In this document: positions 1 to 11,200 of the stretch, piece after piece | How the letters are laid out: the number at the start of each line of letters is the position of its first letter | Position numbering within the stretch: position 1 is the first letter of the stretch | NCBI GenBank assembly: GCA_963824645.1 | Contig: CAWGQC010000005.1 | Location: 620,001-684,000, forward strand | Direction of reading: 5' to 3' | Length of the DNA: 64,000 nt | DNA from: Bog-756 sp963824645 | GTDB lineage: Bacteria; Actinomycetota; Acidimicrobiia; Acidimicrobiales; RAAP-2 | Notes under the pieces: generated by a model | Databases searched by the model: none | Told to the model about the DNA's origin: nothing | The model's input: the letters and a program-made list of their open reading frames with translations, nothing else | Translations under genes and position numbers: made by a program

Positions 1-698
1 GAAGGGCCTCCCACTACCACCAGGCGGGCGTTCGGCTTGCTGGATGCCATTCGCCGGAAGGCCCGGACCAGGTGGTCGACGCCCTTGATCGAACCGATGC
101 GCCCGGCATAGAGAATCATGAAGGCGTCCGGGTCGAGACCGAGCTCGAGGCGGGTGGCCAGCCGGTCGTCGGCTGAGGCCGGTACGTAGTGGCCCATGTC
201 GATACCGGTATGGACCACCGTGATGCTCCCGGCTGGGATGCCCTTCCGGCGCCACAGCTCGGCGGTGTTGTGGGACACGGACAAGGTCATAGCCACCCGG
301 GAGAGGCCCTGGCGCACCAGGAAAGGAAGAACCGCGGGTCGGGGCAGGCACAGATGCAGGGCCACGGGAGCAGAGCAGAGGGTCCCCACCGCCACAGCCA
401 GTGGTATGTCGAGTGGTCGGTAGGCGTAGATGATGTCGGGGTCGAGATGTCGCGCCTCATTGATGGCCCACGCTGATGCCATCGTGGACGAGACCGGTGC
501 CCGGCCGGAGGGCAACGACCGTTCGATCTGCAGCATCGTTCCGGCAAAAGAGCGCCACTCGGAGGCGAAGTTCCCTGCCGACTGGTAGACCAAGTCGACC
601 CGGTGACCCCGGGCGGCCAAGGAACGGCACATGGTCATCTGCGTTCGCTCCAACCCTCCGAGCGCCCCGAGATGGTTGGCGACAGCCAGGATACGCAC
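1..698 (-). CDS. Glycosyltransferase family 4 (partial, C-terminus beyond window)
   Basis: The minus strand is open from a GTG at 698 to the window edge, giving about 232 residues without a stop. The protein starts VRILAVANHLGALGGLERTQ, the usual GT4 opening with a glycine-rich loop. Further on it has a SHNTAELWRRKGI segment, then VVHTGIDMGHY and LYAGRIGSIKGVDHLVRAF, which match the inter-domain region and the start of the C-terminal Rossmann domain of GT-B enzymes. It probably transfers a sugar from a nucleotide-sugar donor in the cytoplasm; the acceptor cannot be inferred. It lies 27 bases downstream of rpiB on the same strand, so the two may be co-transcribed. The donor-binding EX7E region is outside the window. 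The GTG start was chosen because it gives the conserved beta-1 strand at once; no strong ribosome site was seen. Confidence 0.8.
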   Translation of the reverse strand, partial: MRILAVANHLGALGGLERTQMTMCRSLAARGHRVDLVYQSAGNFASEWRSFAGTMLQIERSLPSGRAPVSSTMASAWAINEARHLDPDIIYAYRPLDIPLAVAVGTLCSAPVALHLCLPRPAVLPFLVRQGLSRVAMTLSVSHNTAELWRRKGIPAGSITVVHTGIDMGHYVPASADDRLATRLELGLDPDAFMILYAGRIGSIKGVDHLVRAFRRMASSKPNARLVVVGGP

Positions 699-725
699 CG
701 TTTCAGTCTCCCATACGGCCCACGG

Positions 726-1202
726 TCAACGTGCGGTGAGGGCTCCGTCCGGACCGTCTGCTTCTTTGTCCTCGATGGCCGTGATCTCATCAATGCGGGC
801 CACGTGCCGACCACCCTCGAAGTCGGTGGTCATGAACACATCGACGATGTCCAAGGCCAGCTCGGTGGCGACCACCCGGGCACCCAGTGAGAGCACGTTG
901 GCATCGTTGTGCCGCCGGGCCAGCCTCGAGGTGTACTCGTCGTGACAGAGGGCGGCCCGGGCCCCCCGCACCTTGTTGGCGGAGATGGCCTCACCCTGTC
1001 CGCTGCCCCCGATGACGATCCCGCTGTCACCGTCACCCCGCACCACCCGGCGGGCGACGTCGGCACAGATGGGCGGGTAGTCGACCGGGTCGGTGGAGAA
1101 GGTCCCGATGTCCTCCACCGTGTGACCGCCGTCACGCAGGTGCTGGCTGACCGCCCCTTTGAGGACGTACCCGGCATGGTCTGATCCGATCACGATGTGC
1201 AT
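726..1202 (-). CDS. rpiB: Ribose-5-phosphate isomerase B (RpiB/LacAB family)
   Basis: This 158-residue protein interconverts ribose 5-phosphate and ribulose 5-phosphate in the non-oxidative pentose phosphate pathway. The family signature is clear: an N-terminal IGSDHAGYVLK, then DYPPICADVARRV, GSGQGEAISANKVRGARAAL with the GSGxG phosphate-binding loop, and a later RRHNDANVLSLGARV. Length fits the family (about 150). I start at the ATG at 1202 because it gives MHIVIGSDHAG; a GTG two codons upstream (1208) is equally in frame. Some actinobacterial RpiB have Cys or Glu as the catalytic base; the residue was not assigned. The C-terminal tail after AIEDKEADG is variable. Downstream lies the GT4 gene on the same strand. 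Confidence 0.93.
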   Translation of the reverse strand: MHIVIGSDHAGYVLKGAVSQHLRDGGHTVEDIGTFSTDPVDYPPICADVARRVVRGDGDSGIVIGGSGQGEAISANKVRGARAALCHDEYTSRLARRHNDANVLSLGARVVATELALDIVDVFMTTDFEGGRHVARIDEITAIEDKEADGPDGALTAR

Positions 1203-1261
1203 GGTCACAACCTATGCACCGGTGAGCCGGGCCGTGACGACTGATTACTTCACCCTCCCGG

Positions 1262-1289
1262 CGGTCGGATCCCCCGTCGGATCCGACCG
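1262..1289 (-). terminator. Perfect 11-bp hairpin after the minus-strand glycine-rich gene
   Basis: CGGTCGGATCC (1262-1272) and GGATCCGACCG (1279-1289) are perfect reverse complements around a 6-base loop. The hairpin sits 14 bases past the stop of the gene ending at 1303 and before rpiB. There is no clear U-tract, so it could also be an mRNA 3'-end stabiliser. Confidence 0.5.
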
Positions 1290-1302
1290 GCCGTGGACGG
1301 GG

Positions 1303-4300
1303 TCAGGACCCGATGGAGATGGTGAACGACTGGGTGGCCGAGTTCTGCGTCTTCGGATGACCCTGCTTGGTGTCGACCACCTTCAACGTGAAGGTGAAGT
1401 TGCCGGCGATCGACGCCTTGCCGGCGATGATGCCGCTCTTGGCCTTGAGCTTGAGGCCCGGTGGCAGGCTCCCCGCGATGCGCGACCACTTGTACGGAGG
1501 GTTGCCCCCGGTGGCGTTGACGGTGGCCGAGTACATGGCCGGCGAAGACTTCGCGTAGACGGTTCCCGCCGGCAACGAGGTGGTGGTGATGGTCAGTGGC
1601 GGTTGGACGTTCACGGTCAGCGTGGCGGCCGAGCTGTCGACCGAAGTGACGACGTTGGTGAAGACGGCCCGGTACTGATAGCCGGTCTGGCTCAGCGCCG
1701 TCGTGAAACTGTAGGTGTCGTTGGTGGCTCCGGCCACGTTGCTGAAGGTGGTACCGCCGTCAGTGGACACCTGCCATTGAACGGTGGGCGTGGGCGACCC
1801 GGTGGCCGCGGCGTTGAAGCTGGCGGTCTGTCCCACGATGACCGTGTCGGCCACCGGCTCCGTCGTCACCGAAGGAGGGGTGTCGAGGGTGAGCGTGGCC
1901 GCGGAGGTATCGACGGAGCTGACCGTGTTGGTGAACACAGCCTGGTACTGATCGCCGCTCTCGCCGGCCGCAGTGGTCAGCGTGTAGGTATCGCTGGTAG
2001 CCCCGGCAATAGTGGTGAAGGTGTGACCGCCGTCGGTGGACAGCTGCCATTGCACAGTGGGCGTCGGGTTACCGGAGGCGGCCGCCGTGAAGGTGGCCGG
2101 TTGGCCCTCGACCACGGACACACTGGTGGGATTGGTGGTCACCGTGGGCGGTGAATCCACGGTGAGCGTGGCCGCGCTGGTGGTGACGTTCCCGATGGAG
2201 TTGGTGAACACCGCCTGGTACTGGTTGCCGTTGGCGGCGGCCGTCGGTGTCAGCGAAAGGGTCGGATCGGTGGCACCGTTGATGTTGGTGAAGGTCGTGC
2301 CACCGTCGGTGGACACCTGCCACTGGACACCGGGTGCCGGATTGCCCGATGCGGCGGCGGTGAATGTCACCGGTTGCGAGGCGTCGGTAGTGGCACTGGA
2401 AGGCTGGCCGGTGACGGCGGGTGCCGTGCCCACGAAACCGTAGAAAGTCAGGGAGACGGCGCCCGCCGATGACGTCGTTCCAAAGGTGGCTCCCGACCCG
2501 TTGGCGGCCCAGGCGGAACCGGCCCCGCCACCACCACCGGCGCCGCAGTCGACGCCGGCCGTGGCCGTGCTACCCAATCCTCCGACATAGCCGCCGCCCC
2601 CGCCGCCGTTGCCGGCCGAGTCGCCGGCTGACACGGTGTCCGAACCCGGGCCGCCGGGCGTGCCGCCCGGACTGTTCCCCGTGTTGTTCACCCCACCGGC
2701 ACCACCGACGTCACCACTGGTGGCGCCCATACCCCCGCCGGTACCGCTGGGACCGGCTCCGGTGAGAGCCACGTTGGACGTCGACGAACCCGCACCGCCG
2801 GTGCCTCCGCCGCCGCCATCGGACCCGGCGCACATCGATTCTCCACCGCCCCCGCCGCCGCCGGCCACGACCAGAGGCGTGGTACCGGCCAGACAGTTCG
2901 TACCGGTGCACACGGCGCTGGAGCCGCCGCCGCCGCCGCCGCTCCCGTCAGCCCCACCGTCACCGATGCACTGGCCGTCGATATCGATTCCGGCGCAGTA
3001 GTAACCGTTGCCGCCGTTACCACCGTTGCTGTAACCGGCGCCCCCGGTGCCCCCGGTGCTGACCACCCCCGAGCCGTGGGGTGCGGTGGCACCGATGCAG
3101 CCGGTGACCGAGGTAAGGCTTTGGCTGCCAGTCACCGGGAAGGTGGCCGTGACCGACGAGGCCACTCCGCCCGATCCGCCCGAATCGCTGCTGGCCGCTC
3201 CCCCACCGCCGCCACCCGGGGCACCGTTGGTCGTCACCACCACTTTGCTGGCCAATGCAGGGGCCGTGGTGGTCGACTGGATGCTGCAGGCCTGGGTGTC
3301 GGTCCAGGTGGCCAGCTTGGAGACCGACTGGACACCGAACGAGTACTGGTCGGCGGCCACGGGTGTGGAAGTCCCCGACGGCGTGGTGACGGTCACGTCA
3401 ACGGTGCCGGTACCGGTCGGCGAGATGGCGGTGATCGAATTGTCGGTATCGGTGGAGATCACGCCCGGGTTGCCGGGGCCGAAATCGACGGCGGTGGCGC
3501 TGCCCAGGTTGGTCCCGCTGACGGTCACGCTGGTCCCTCCAGTGACGGGACCGGTAGCCGGGCTGACCCCGGTCACGGCCGGGGGTGGTGTGATCAGCAC
3601 ATAGCTGAACTGGTCGACCGGACTGACGGGCGATGTACCGTCCGGCGTGGTCACCGTGACATCAACGGTGCCGGTGCCGGAGGGCGACGTGGCCGTCAGC
3701 GAAGTGGCCGAATCGGCCGTGATGGTCCCTGCCGTGTTCCCGAAATCGACGGCCGAGGCGTTGCCCAGGTCCGTCCCGGTGACGGTCACGCTGGTTCCGC
3801 CGGCGGGCGTACCGCTGGTGGGGTCGATGGCGGTGACAGTGGGTACCGGGGAGATGGTGGTGGTGGCCTGGGGGACGGGGGCGCTATAGGTCGGGGGGTT
3901 CGATGACCCGCAGGAGGAACAGGACGGGTAGCCGTCGAAGGTGGCCGGGATGGTGATCCCGTCGAGCGAAACAGTGGTGGTGAGCACGAACTCGGTCAGG
4001 TCGACGGGAACCACCGTGCCGGCTGAGCCGGAAGCCGTGAATTGAGCGGTGACGGTGGGCAGGCTCACGTTGGTGCCGCCGGCCACCGTGGTGCTGGGAT
4101 TGAGGAACGTCTCGATGTACGGATAGGTCGTCTTGTAGTTGCCGTTGTCGATCTGCGCCGTGCAGGCGTCGCTGACCGGGCCGGTGCAGTAGGTGGCGGC
4201 GAAATTGCCCGATGTGACAGCGTCACCGCCGGTCACGCTGATCGACCCGGGCACATAGGTGAAACCGGCCGGGACGGGCATCATCAACGAGAACTGCGAG

Positions 4301-4908
4301 GCGCTGTCCACCGTGACGTTCTCGCCGTCACCGCTCTCGGAGGCGGGGATGCTGCTGGCCACCGGGGCCACCGCCATGGTCACCGTCGACCCCTGAGGGG
4401 CCGACGCCGGGGCGACCACCGCGGTATCGACCTCTTCAGTGATCGCACTTCCTTCGACCTGACCGCCGAAGTACTGGCCGGTGGAGGGCGAATAGGTCAG
4501 TGTCGCCGTCGTGCAGTTGCCGGCGCTGGGGTAGGTATCGCCCGGCGCGCAATAGGCGAAGGTCAGGGTTTGGGCGCCGGTTGTCCCTGAGGCCGGTGTA
4601 TAGGTGACGATCCCGTTGGTGGCGCTGGTGGTGTCGGTAGCCGTACCGCTCGAAGGCTGGGTAACGATGGTCAACGACGCCGTGTTGACCGACGCCGCCC
4701 CCCCACTGACCAGGGTCAGCACGTTGAACTGGTTGGGGGGTGAGGTCGAGCCCTGCTCATAGGCGGCGTTACCGTTGGCGATGGTCGGTGCCGAGGCCGC
4801 CGCCGCCGGCAGGGCCACGGCCACCGAGACGCCCACACAGGCGACCAGGGCGGCCAGAGCCCCTTTCAGATACGTGGCGACCCGAACAGACGCCTGCGAT
4901 GAGACCAT
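1303..4908 (-). CDS. Secreted glycine-rich, IPT/TIG and Ig-like repeat protein
   Basis: A 1201-residue exported protein of unknown ligand, probably surface-associated. Residues 1-38 form a signal peptide ending in PAAAA. Residues about 40-340 resemble Big/DUF11-like beta domains. Two IPT/TIG domains follow (motifs SPVPTVTAIDPTSGTPAGG and VTGVSPATGPVTGGTSV, about 350-540). A Cys-containing glycine-rich block with runs such as VVAGGGGGGGESMCAGSDG spans about 545-830. Three Ig-like domains come next (PTVQWQVSTDGGTTF type, about 835-1105), then a putative-Ig (He_PIG-like) domain with GSLPPGLKL at the C-terminus. The ATG at 4908 has a GGAGG-rich site 8 bases upstream. The glycine-rich block resembles those in the two large plus-strand genes next to it, so the three are paralogues with shuffled modules. 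No sortase motif or C-terminal membrane anchor is seen. Confidence 0.85.
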   Translation of the reverse strand: MVSSQASVRVATYLKGALAALVACVGVSVAVALPAAAASAPTIANGNAAYEQGSTSPPNQFNVLTLVSGGAASVNTASLTIVTQPSSGTATDTTSATNGIVTYTPASGTTGAQTLTFAYCAPGDTYPSAGNCTTATLTYSPSTGQYFGGQVEGSAITEEVDTAVVAPASAPQGSTVTMAVAPVASSIPASESGDGENVTVDSASQFSLMMPVPAGFTYVPGSISVTGGDAVTSGNFAATYCTGPVSDACTAQIDNGNYKTTYPYIETFLNPSTTVAGGTNVSLPTVTAQFTASGSAGTVVPVDLTEFVLTTTVSLDGITIPATFDGYPSCSSCGSSNPPTYSAPVPQATTTISPVPTVTAIDPTSGTPAGGTSVTVTGTDLGNASAVDFGNTAGTITADSATSLTATSPSGTGTVDVTVTTPDGTSPVSPVDQFSYVLITPPPAVTGVSPATGPVTGGTSVTVSGTNLGSATAVDFGPGNPGVISTDTDNSITAISPTGTGTVDVTVTTPSGTSTPVAADQYSFGVQSVSKLATWTDTQACSIQSTTTAPALASKVVVTTNGAPGGGGGGAASSDSGGSGGVASSVTATFPVTGSQSLTSVTGCIGATAPHGSGVVSTGGTGGAGYSNGGNGGNGYYCAGIDIDGQCIGDGGADGSGGGGGGSSAVCTGTNCLAGTTPLVVAGGGGGGGESMCAGSDGGGGGTGGAGSSTSNVALTGAGPSGTGGGMGATSGDVGGAGGVNNTGNSPGGTPGGPGSDTVSAGDSAGNGGGGGGYVGGLGSTATAGVDCGAGGGGGAGSAWAANGSGATFGTTSSAGAVSLTFYGFVGTAPAVTGQPSSATTDASQPVTFTAAASGNPAPGVQWQVSTDGGTTFTNINGATDPTLSLTPTAAANGNQYQAVFTNSIGNVTTSAATLTVDSPPTVTTNPTSVSVVEGQPATFTAAASGNPTPTVQWQLSTDGGHTFTTIAGATSDTYTLTTAAGESGDQYQAVFTNTVSSVDTSAATLTLDTPPSVTTEPVADTVIVGQTASFNAAATGSPTPTVQWQVSTDGGTTFSNVAGATNDTYSFTTALSQTGYQYRAVFTNVVTSVDSSAATLTVNVQPPLTITTTSLPAGTVYAKSSPAMYSATVNATGGNPPYKWSRIAGSLPPGLKLKAKSGIIAGKASIAGNFTFTLKVVDTKQGHPKTQNSATQSFTISIGS

Positions 4909-5293
4909 TGGGCGAACCCTCCCCCTCCATAAGTCCGTCAGTTGGCTCCGCGAACGTCAACTGGCACGGGCTGCCGATGAGCAACCTCACCCAAGGTAAA
5001 GCATCCGGATAGCGATGACAACCATCACACTGCGCCCTTCTTGTCTCGCCTCATCCAAGGACGATGCGTCGAACAGGGCCTTTACCCGTCGGCCCTGCCC
5101 TCCGGCCGATCATCGGAGTCGGACCCTGGATGGTGCCGATTTCTCTTTCCGTGGTCGAGCCCCTACCACGCGTGAAGCTGATTGCCTTTCAGATGGTGAT
5201 GTCTTAAGTTGCGTTGATGGCCGCGGACGTGGCCAGGGGGGCGGGTGGCGGTATTTCGACCTCCGCAATTTGAGTTAGGGGAGGCTCGGCTCG
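4909..5293. other. Divergent intergenic region between two giant surface-protein genes
   Basis: This 385-base gap separates the minus-strand 1201-residue gene from the plus-strand giant gene. Short open frames here have no coding signature and no recognisable product. It must hold the promoters of both genes. The minus-strand one is given separately. On the plus strand TTGCCT near 5183 followed by TTAAGT near 5205 is a weak candidate. The plus-strand gene has an AGGGGAGG ribosome site at 5278-5285. Confidence 0.6.
4993..5021 (-). promoter_or_regulatory. Candidate sigma-70-type promoter for the minus-strand giant gene
   Basis: On the minus strand TTGTCA (plus positions 5016-5021) is followed after 17 bases by TACCTT (4993-4998). 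Spacing and hexamers fit a housekeeping promoter. It would give a leader of about 80 bases before the ATG at 4908. This is a prediction by eye only. Confidence 0.4.
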
Positions 5294-8200
5294 ATGCGTT
5301 CGACTCGACTGCTGGCGCGCAGAATCCACGGCGGTAATGGCGGAAATGGGCAGAGTTCTTCGGCTCTTCCTGAGGCCGACGGACGGCGGCGATCGGCAGG
5401 GGTCGCATCGTGTGCCATGGCCGTAGCCTTGGTGGCCGGTGTCCTTTCGGTAATGGCGGCTACCACCACCGCTGGCGTGGCCGGGGCAACGACCACACCG
5501 GTCGCGGCCACCTGGAGCGGATCCGGACCCAGCTGCTCGACCTACGTGACTTCCACGCCGCCGGCCGGAACGGTTTCGGCCACCGTCACTCTGAACGGTG
5601 GGGGTGGCGGAGGAGGAAACACCAATTCGGGATCGGGTGGGACCGGTGGGACCGGTGGAACGGTGGGCGGTACCTTCGCCCTCACCCACAACACGGGCGC
5701 CATCGCCGTCAAACTGGGCTGTGGCGGTAACGGTGGCACCACCGGCGGGGGCGGGGGCTCCTCGATCGGCGGAGCCAGCGGAGGCGCCGGATACGCGGCG
5801 GGCGCAGCCAGCGGCAGTGCCAGCGATGAGAGTGTCTCGGTCGACGGCATCGCCGCCGGCGGCGGCGGCGGAGCGGCTTCGGGGCTGTGCCTCGGGACCA
5901 CGGGTTGTACCACCATGGTGGCAGTGGCCGCTGGTGGCGGCGGGGGCGGCAGCCGTTGGGACTGCACTGGCTCGGACGGGCCCGGTGCCGGAGGTGCCGG
6001 TGAGTCGGGCGGCTCGTCCACCACCAGTGCCGGCACGGCCGGTACCGCCGGCGGCGACGGTTCGTCCAACGGCGGCGGCGGCGGGGGCGGCACCGCCAGC
6101 TCGGGAGGCGGCGGCGGGGGCGGTGCTTCTCACGGCGGGTCGACGGGCGGCAACTCACCCAGCAGTTCCACCGGCGGGGCCGGCGGCGCGGGCGGGGGCG
6201 GCTTCCCCGAGGAGGCCGGGGCCAGCGGCGGCGGCGGGGGCGGGGGCTACACCGGCGGGGGCGGCGGCGGGGGCGACGAGTGCTCCAGCGGTGAAGACAC
6301 CGGCGGCGGGGGTGGCGGTGGCTCCTCGGCCGTCAATGGGACCTATGGATCATCTGTGGCCTACAGCGCCGGGGGCGGGACCGGTGCCACCACCGGTGCG
6401 ACCGGTGGCAGCGGTTCGGTCTCCGTGACCTGGAACGTCGACAGCCTCTCCGTCACCAATCCGGGGACGCAGTCCAACGTGTCGGGCTCGGCCATCTCCA
6501 ACCTCACCATCACCGCTCCCCACGACACCACCGGCGGGAACACGGTGACCTTCGGGGCCACCGGTCTTCCCTCCGGCCTCTCCATCAATTCGACCAGCGG
6601 GATCATCAGCGGCACACCCACCACGGCCTGCGCATGCTCGGTGACGGTGACGGCCACCGACTCCCAAGCATTGAGCTCGAGCACCACCTTCACCTGGAAC
6701 ATCACCAACACGGTGTCGGTGACCAATCCGGGCACCCAGTCCAACGTGTCCGGTACGGCCATCACGGCCCTGCAGATCGGCGCCACCGACTCGTCGTCGA
6801 CGGCCACCCTCACCTATTCGGCCACCGGCCTACCGGCCAACCTGACCATCTCCTCTTCCGGCCGGATCACCGGAACCCCGACGGCCGCCGGGTCCAACTC
6901 GGTGACGGTGACCGCCACCGACGGATCGGGGTACCACGGCTCCACCACCTTCACCTGGAACATCACCAACACGGTGGCGGTGACCAATCCGGGCACCCAG
7001 TCCAACGTGTCCGGTACGGCCATCACGGCCCTGCAGATCAGCGCCACCGACACCCAGTCGGGGGCCACCCTCACCTATTCGGCCACCGGCCTGCCGGCCA
7101 ACCTGACCATCTCCTCCTCCGGTTCCATCACCGGGACGCCCACCACGGCGTGTGCCTGTTCGGTGACGGTGACCGCCACCGACGGATCGGGCTACCACGC
7201 CTCCACCACCTTCACCTGGAACATCACCAACACGGTGGCGGTGACCAATCCGGGCACCCAGTCCAGCGTGTCCGGTACGGCCATCACGGCCCTGCAGATC
7301 GGCGCCACCGACTCGTCGTCGACGGCCACCCTCACCTATTCGGCCACCGGCCTACCGGCCAACCTGACCATCTCCTCTTCCGGCCGGATCACCGGAACCC
7401 CGACGGCCGCCGGGTCCAACTCGGTGACGGTGACCGCCACCGACGGATCGGGGTACCACGGCTCCACCACCTTCACCTGGAACATCACCAACACGGTGGC
7501 GGTGACCAATCCGGGCACCCAGTCCAACGTGTCCGGTACGGCCATCACGGCCCTGCAGATCAGCGCCACCGACACCCAGTCGGGGGCCACCCTCACCTAT
7601 TCGGCCACCGGCCTGCCGGCCAACCTGACCATCTCCTCCTCCGGTTCCATCACCGGGACGCCCACCACGGCGTGTGCCTGTTCGGTGACGGTGACCGCCA
7701 CCGACGGATCGGGCTACCACGCCTCCACCACCTTCACCTGGAACATCACCAACACGGTGGCGGTGACCAATCCGGGCACCCAGTCCAACGTGTCCGGTAC
7801 GGCCATCACGGCCCTGCAGATCAGCGCCACCGACACCCAGTCGGGGGCCACCCTCACCTATTCGGCCACCGGCCTACCGGCCAACCTGACCATCTCCTCC
7901 TCCGGCTCCATCACCGGAACGCCCACCACGGCGTGTGCCTGTTCGGTGACGGTGACCGCCCAGGACGGCTCCGGCTACTCGGGTACGACCACCTTCACCT
8001 GGAACATCACCAATACGGTGTCGGTGACCAACCCCGGTGCCCAGTCCAACGTGTCCGGCAGCGCCATCGCCCCCCTGCACATCAGCGCCAGCGATTCGTC
8101 TTCGACGGCCACCCTCCACTACTCGGACGGCGGCACATTGCCCCCGGGCCTGTCCATCGGCGGTAGCAGCGGCACCATCACCGGTACGCCCACCACAGCC

Positions 8201-11200
8201 GGCTCCTACCCGGTGACCATCACCGCCACCGACGGTGCCGGATATGGCAACACCACCAACTTCACCTGGGTCATCACCAATACGGTGTCGGTGACCAACC
8301 CCGGTGCCCAGTCCAACGTGTCCGGCAGCGCCATCACGGCGGTGGACATCAGCGCCACCGACTCATCGTCGACGGCCGCTCTGGGCTATGCCGACAACGG
8401 CACTCTCCCCCCGGGGTTGACGGTCAATGCCCTGAACGGCGACATCACCGGCACGCCCACCACCGGTGGTGTGTACCCGGTAACCATCACCGTCACCGAC
8501 AACGCCGGCTATGCCAGCACGACCACCTTCAACTGGACCATCACCAATGCGGTGTCGGTCACCAGCCCCGGTGACCAGTCCAGCGTGTCGGGCAGCGCCA
8601 TCACGGCCGTGCCGGTCAGCGCCTCCGACTCATCATCGACCGCCACTCTCCGCTACTCGGACGGCGGCACATTGCCCCCGGGTCTGTCCATCGATCCCAC
8701 CAGCGGTTCGATCACCGGCACCCCCACCACCAAGGGCTCCTATCCGGTGACCATCACCGTCACCGACAGCGCCGGCTTCGTGGGGTCGGCCTCCTTCACC
8801 TGGGACATCACCAACACCATCTCGGTGACCAACCCCGGTGACCAGACCGACGTTTCCGGAACGGCCATCACCGCCCTACCGGTCAACGCTACCGACTCCT
8901 CCTCGACGGCCACCCTCACCTACGGCGACGGGGGCACCCTGCCGCCGGGCCTGTCCATCGACCCCACCAGCGGCTCGATCACCGGCACGCCGACCACCGG
9001 CGGCACGTACCCGGTGACCATCACGGTCACCGACAACTCGGCCGCTTCGGCTGCCGTCAGCTTCACCTGGACGATCACCAACACGGTGTCGGTGATCAAC
9101 CCCGGTGAGCAGACCAACGGTTCGGGCGCCGCCATCACCGCTGTTCCGGTCAGCGCCACCGACTCGTCGTCGACGGCCACCCTCACCTATTCGGACGGGG
9201 GCACCCTCCCCCCGGGCCTGTCCATCGATCCCAGCAGCGGCTCGATCACCGGCACACCCACCACGGCCGGGTCGTATCCGGTGACCATCACCGCTACCGA
9301 CGGCGCCGGCTACTCGGGGAACACCAACTTCACCTGGAACATCACCAACACGGTGTCGGTGACCAGTCCCGGTGATCAGACCAATGGTTCGGGTGTGGCC
9401 ATCACCGCCGTGCCGGTCAGCGCCACCGACTCGTCGTCGACGGCCACCCTCACCTACTCCGACGGCGGCACCCTGCCGCCGGGCCTGTCCATCGATCCCT
9501 CCAGCGGTTCGATCACCGGCACACCCACCACCGGTGGCGTGTACGCGGTGACCATCACCGCCACCGATGGCGCCGGCTACTCGGGGAACGCCACCTTCAA
9601 CTGGACCATCACCAACACCGTGTCGGTGACCAGCCCCGGTGACCAGACCAACGGTTCGGGCAGCGCCATCACCGCCGTACCGGTCAGCGCCAGCGACTCC
9701 GCCACCGGATCCACCCTCACCTATTCAGACGGCGCCACCCTGCCGCCGGGCCTGTCCATCGATCCCTCCAGCGGTTCGATCACCGGCACCCCCACCACCG
9801 GTGGGACCTATCCGGTGACCATCACGGTCACCGACAACGCCGGCTACTCGGGGAACACCACCTTCACCTGGACCATCACCAACACGGTGTCGGTGACCAG
9901 CCCCGGTGACCAGACCAACGGTTCGGGCAGCGCCATCACGGCCGTACCGGTCAGCGCCACCGACTCGTCGTCGACGGCCACTCTCACCTATTCCGACGGC
10001 GGCACCCTGCCCCCGGGCCTGTCCATCGATCCCTCCAGCGGTTCGATCACCGGCACCCCCACCACCGGTGGGACCTATCCGGTGACCATCACCGTCACCG
10101 ACAACGCCGGCTACTCGGGGAACGCCACCTTCACCTGGACCATCACCAACACGGTGTCGGTGACCAGCCCCGGTGACCAGACCGACGTTTCCGGCACGGC
10201 CATCACCGCCGTGCCGGTCAGTGCCACCGACTCGTCGGCCGGGGCCACCCTCACCTATTCGGACGGCGGCACCCTGCCGCCGGGCCTGTCCATCGATCCC
10301 TCCAGCGGCTCGATCACCGGCACACCCACCACGGCCGGTACCTATCCGGTGACCATCACCGCCACCGACGGCTCCGGTGCCTCATCGTCGGCCACCTTCA
10401 ACTGGACCATCACCAATACGGTGTCGGTGACCAGCCCCGGTGACCAGACCGACGTTTCCGGAACAGCCATCACCGCCCTACCGGTCAGCGCCACCGACTC
10501 GTCGTCGACGGCCACCCTCACCTATTCCGACGGCGGCACCCTGCCCCCGGGCCTGTCCATCGATCCCTCCAGCGGTTCGATCACCGGCACCCCGACCACC
10601 GGTGGGACCTATCCGGTGACCATCACCGTCACCGACAACGCCGGATTCTCGGGGAACGCCAGCTTCACCTGGACCATCACCAACACGGTGTCGGTGACCA
10701 GCCCCGGTGACCAGACCGACGTTTCCGGAACAGCCATCACCGCCGTACCGGTCAGCGCCACCGACTCGTCGGCCGGGGCCACCCTCACCTACTCGGACGG
10801 CGGCACCCTGCCGCCGGGCCTGTCCATCGATCCCTCCAGCGGTCGATCACCGGCACACCGACCACCGGTGGGACCTATCCGGTGACCATCACCGCCACCG
10901 ACGGCGCCGGCTACACGGGGAACGCCGCCTTCACCTGGATCATCACCAACACGGTCACCGTGGCTTCCATCGGCCAACAATCCAGTGCTACCGGAGTGGA
11001 GATCACGCCGCTGGTGCCGACGGCCACCGATTCACAGACCACGCCCGCCCCGGTCTTCACGTGGACGGCGACCAACCTGCCACCGGGTTTGACCATTGGA
11101 CGGGCCGGTGGACACATCGTGGGCAAGCCGACGACCGACGGGATCTACTCGGTCACGGTGTCGGCCACCGACAACGCCAACCCCACCAATAGCGGCTCGA

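Noticed and set aside
5015..5278. Small plus-strand frame of 87 codons in the divergent intergenic region
   Set aside because: No coding signature, no ribosome site and no recognisable product; it overlaps the expected promoters.
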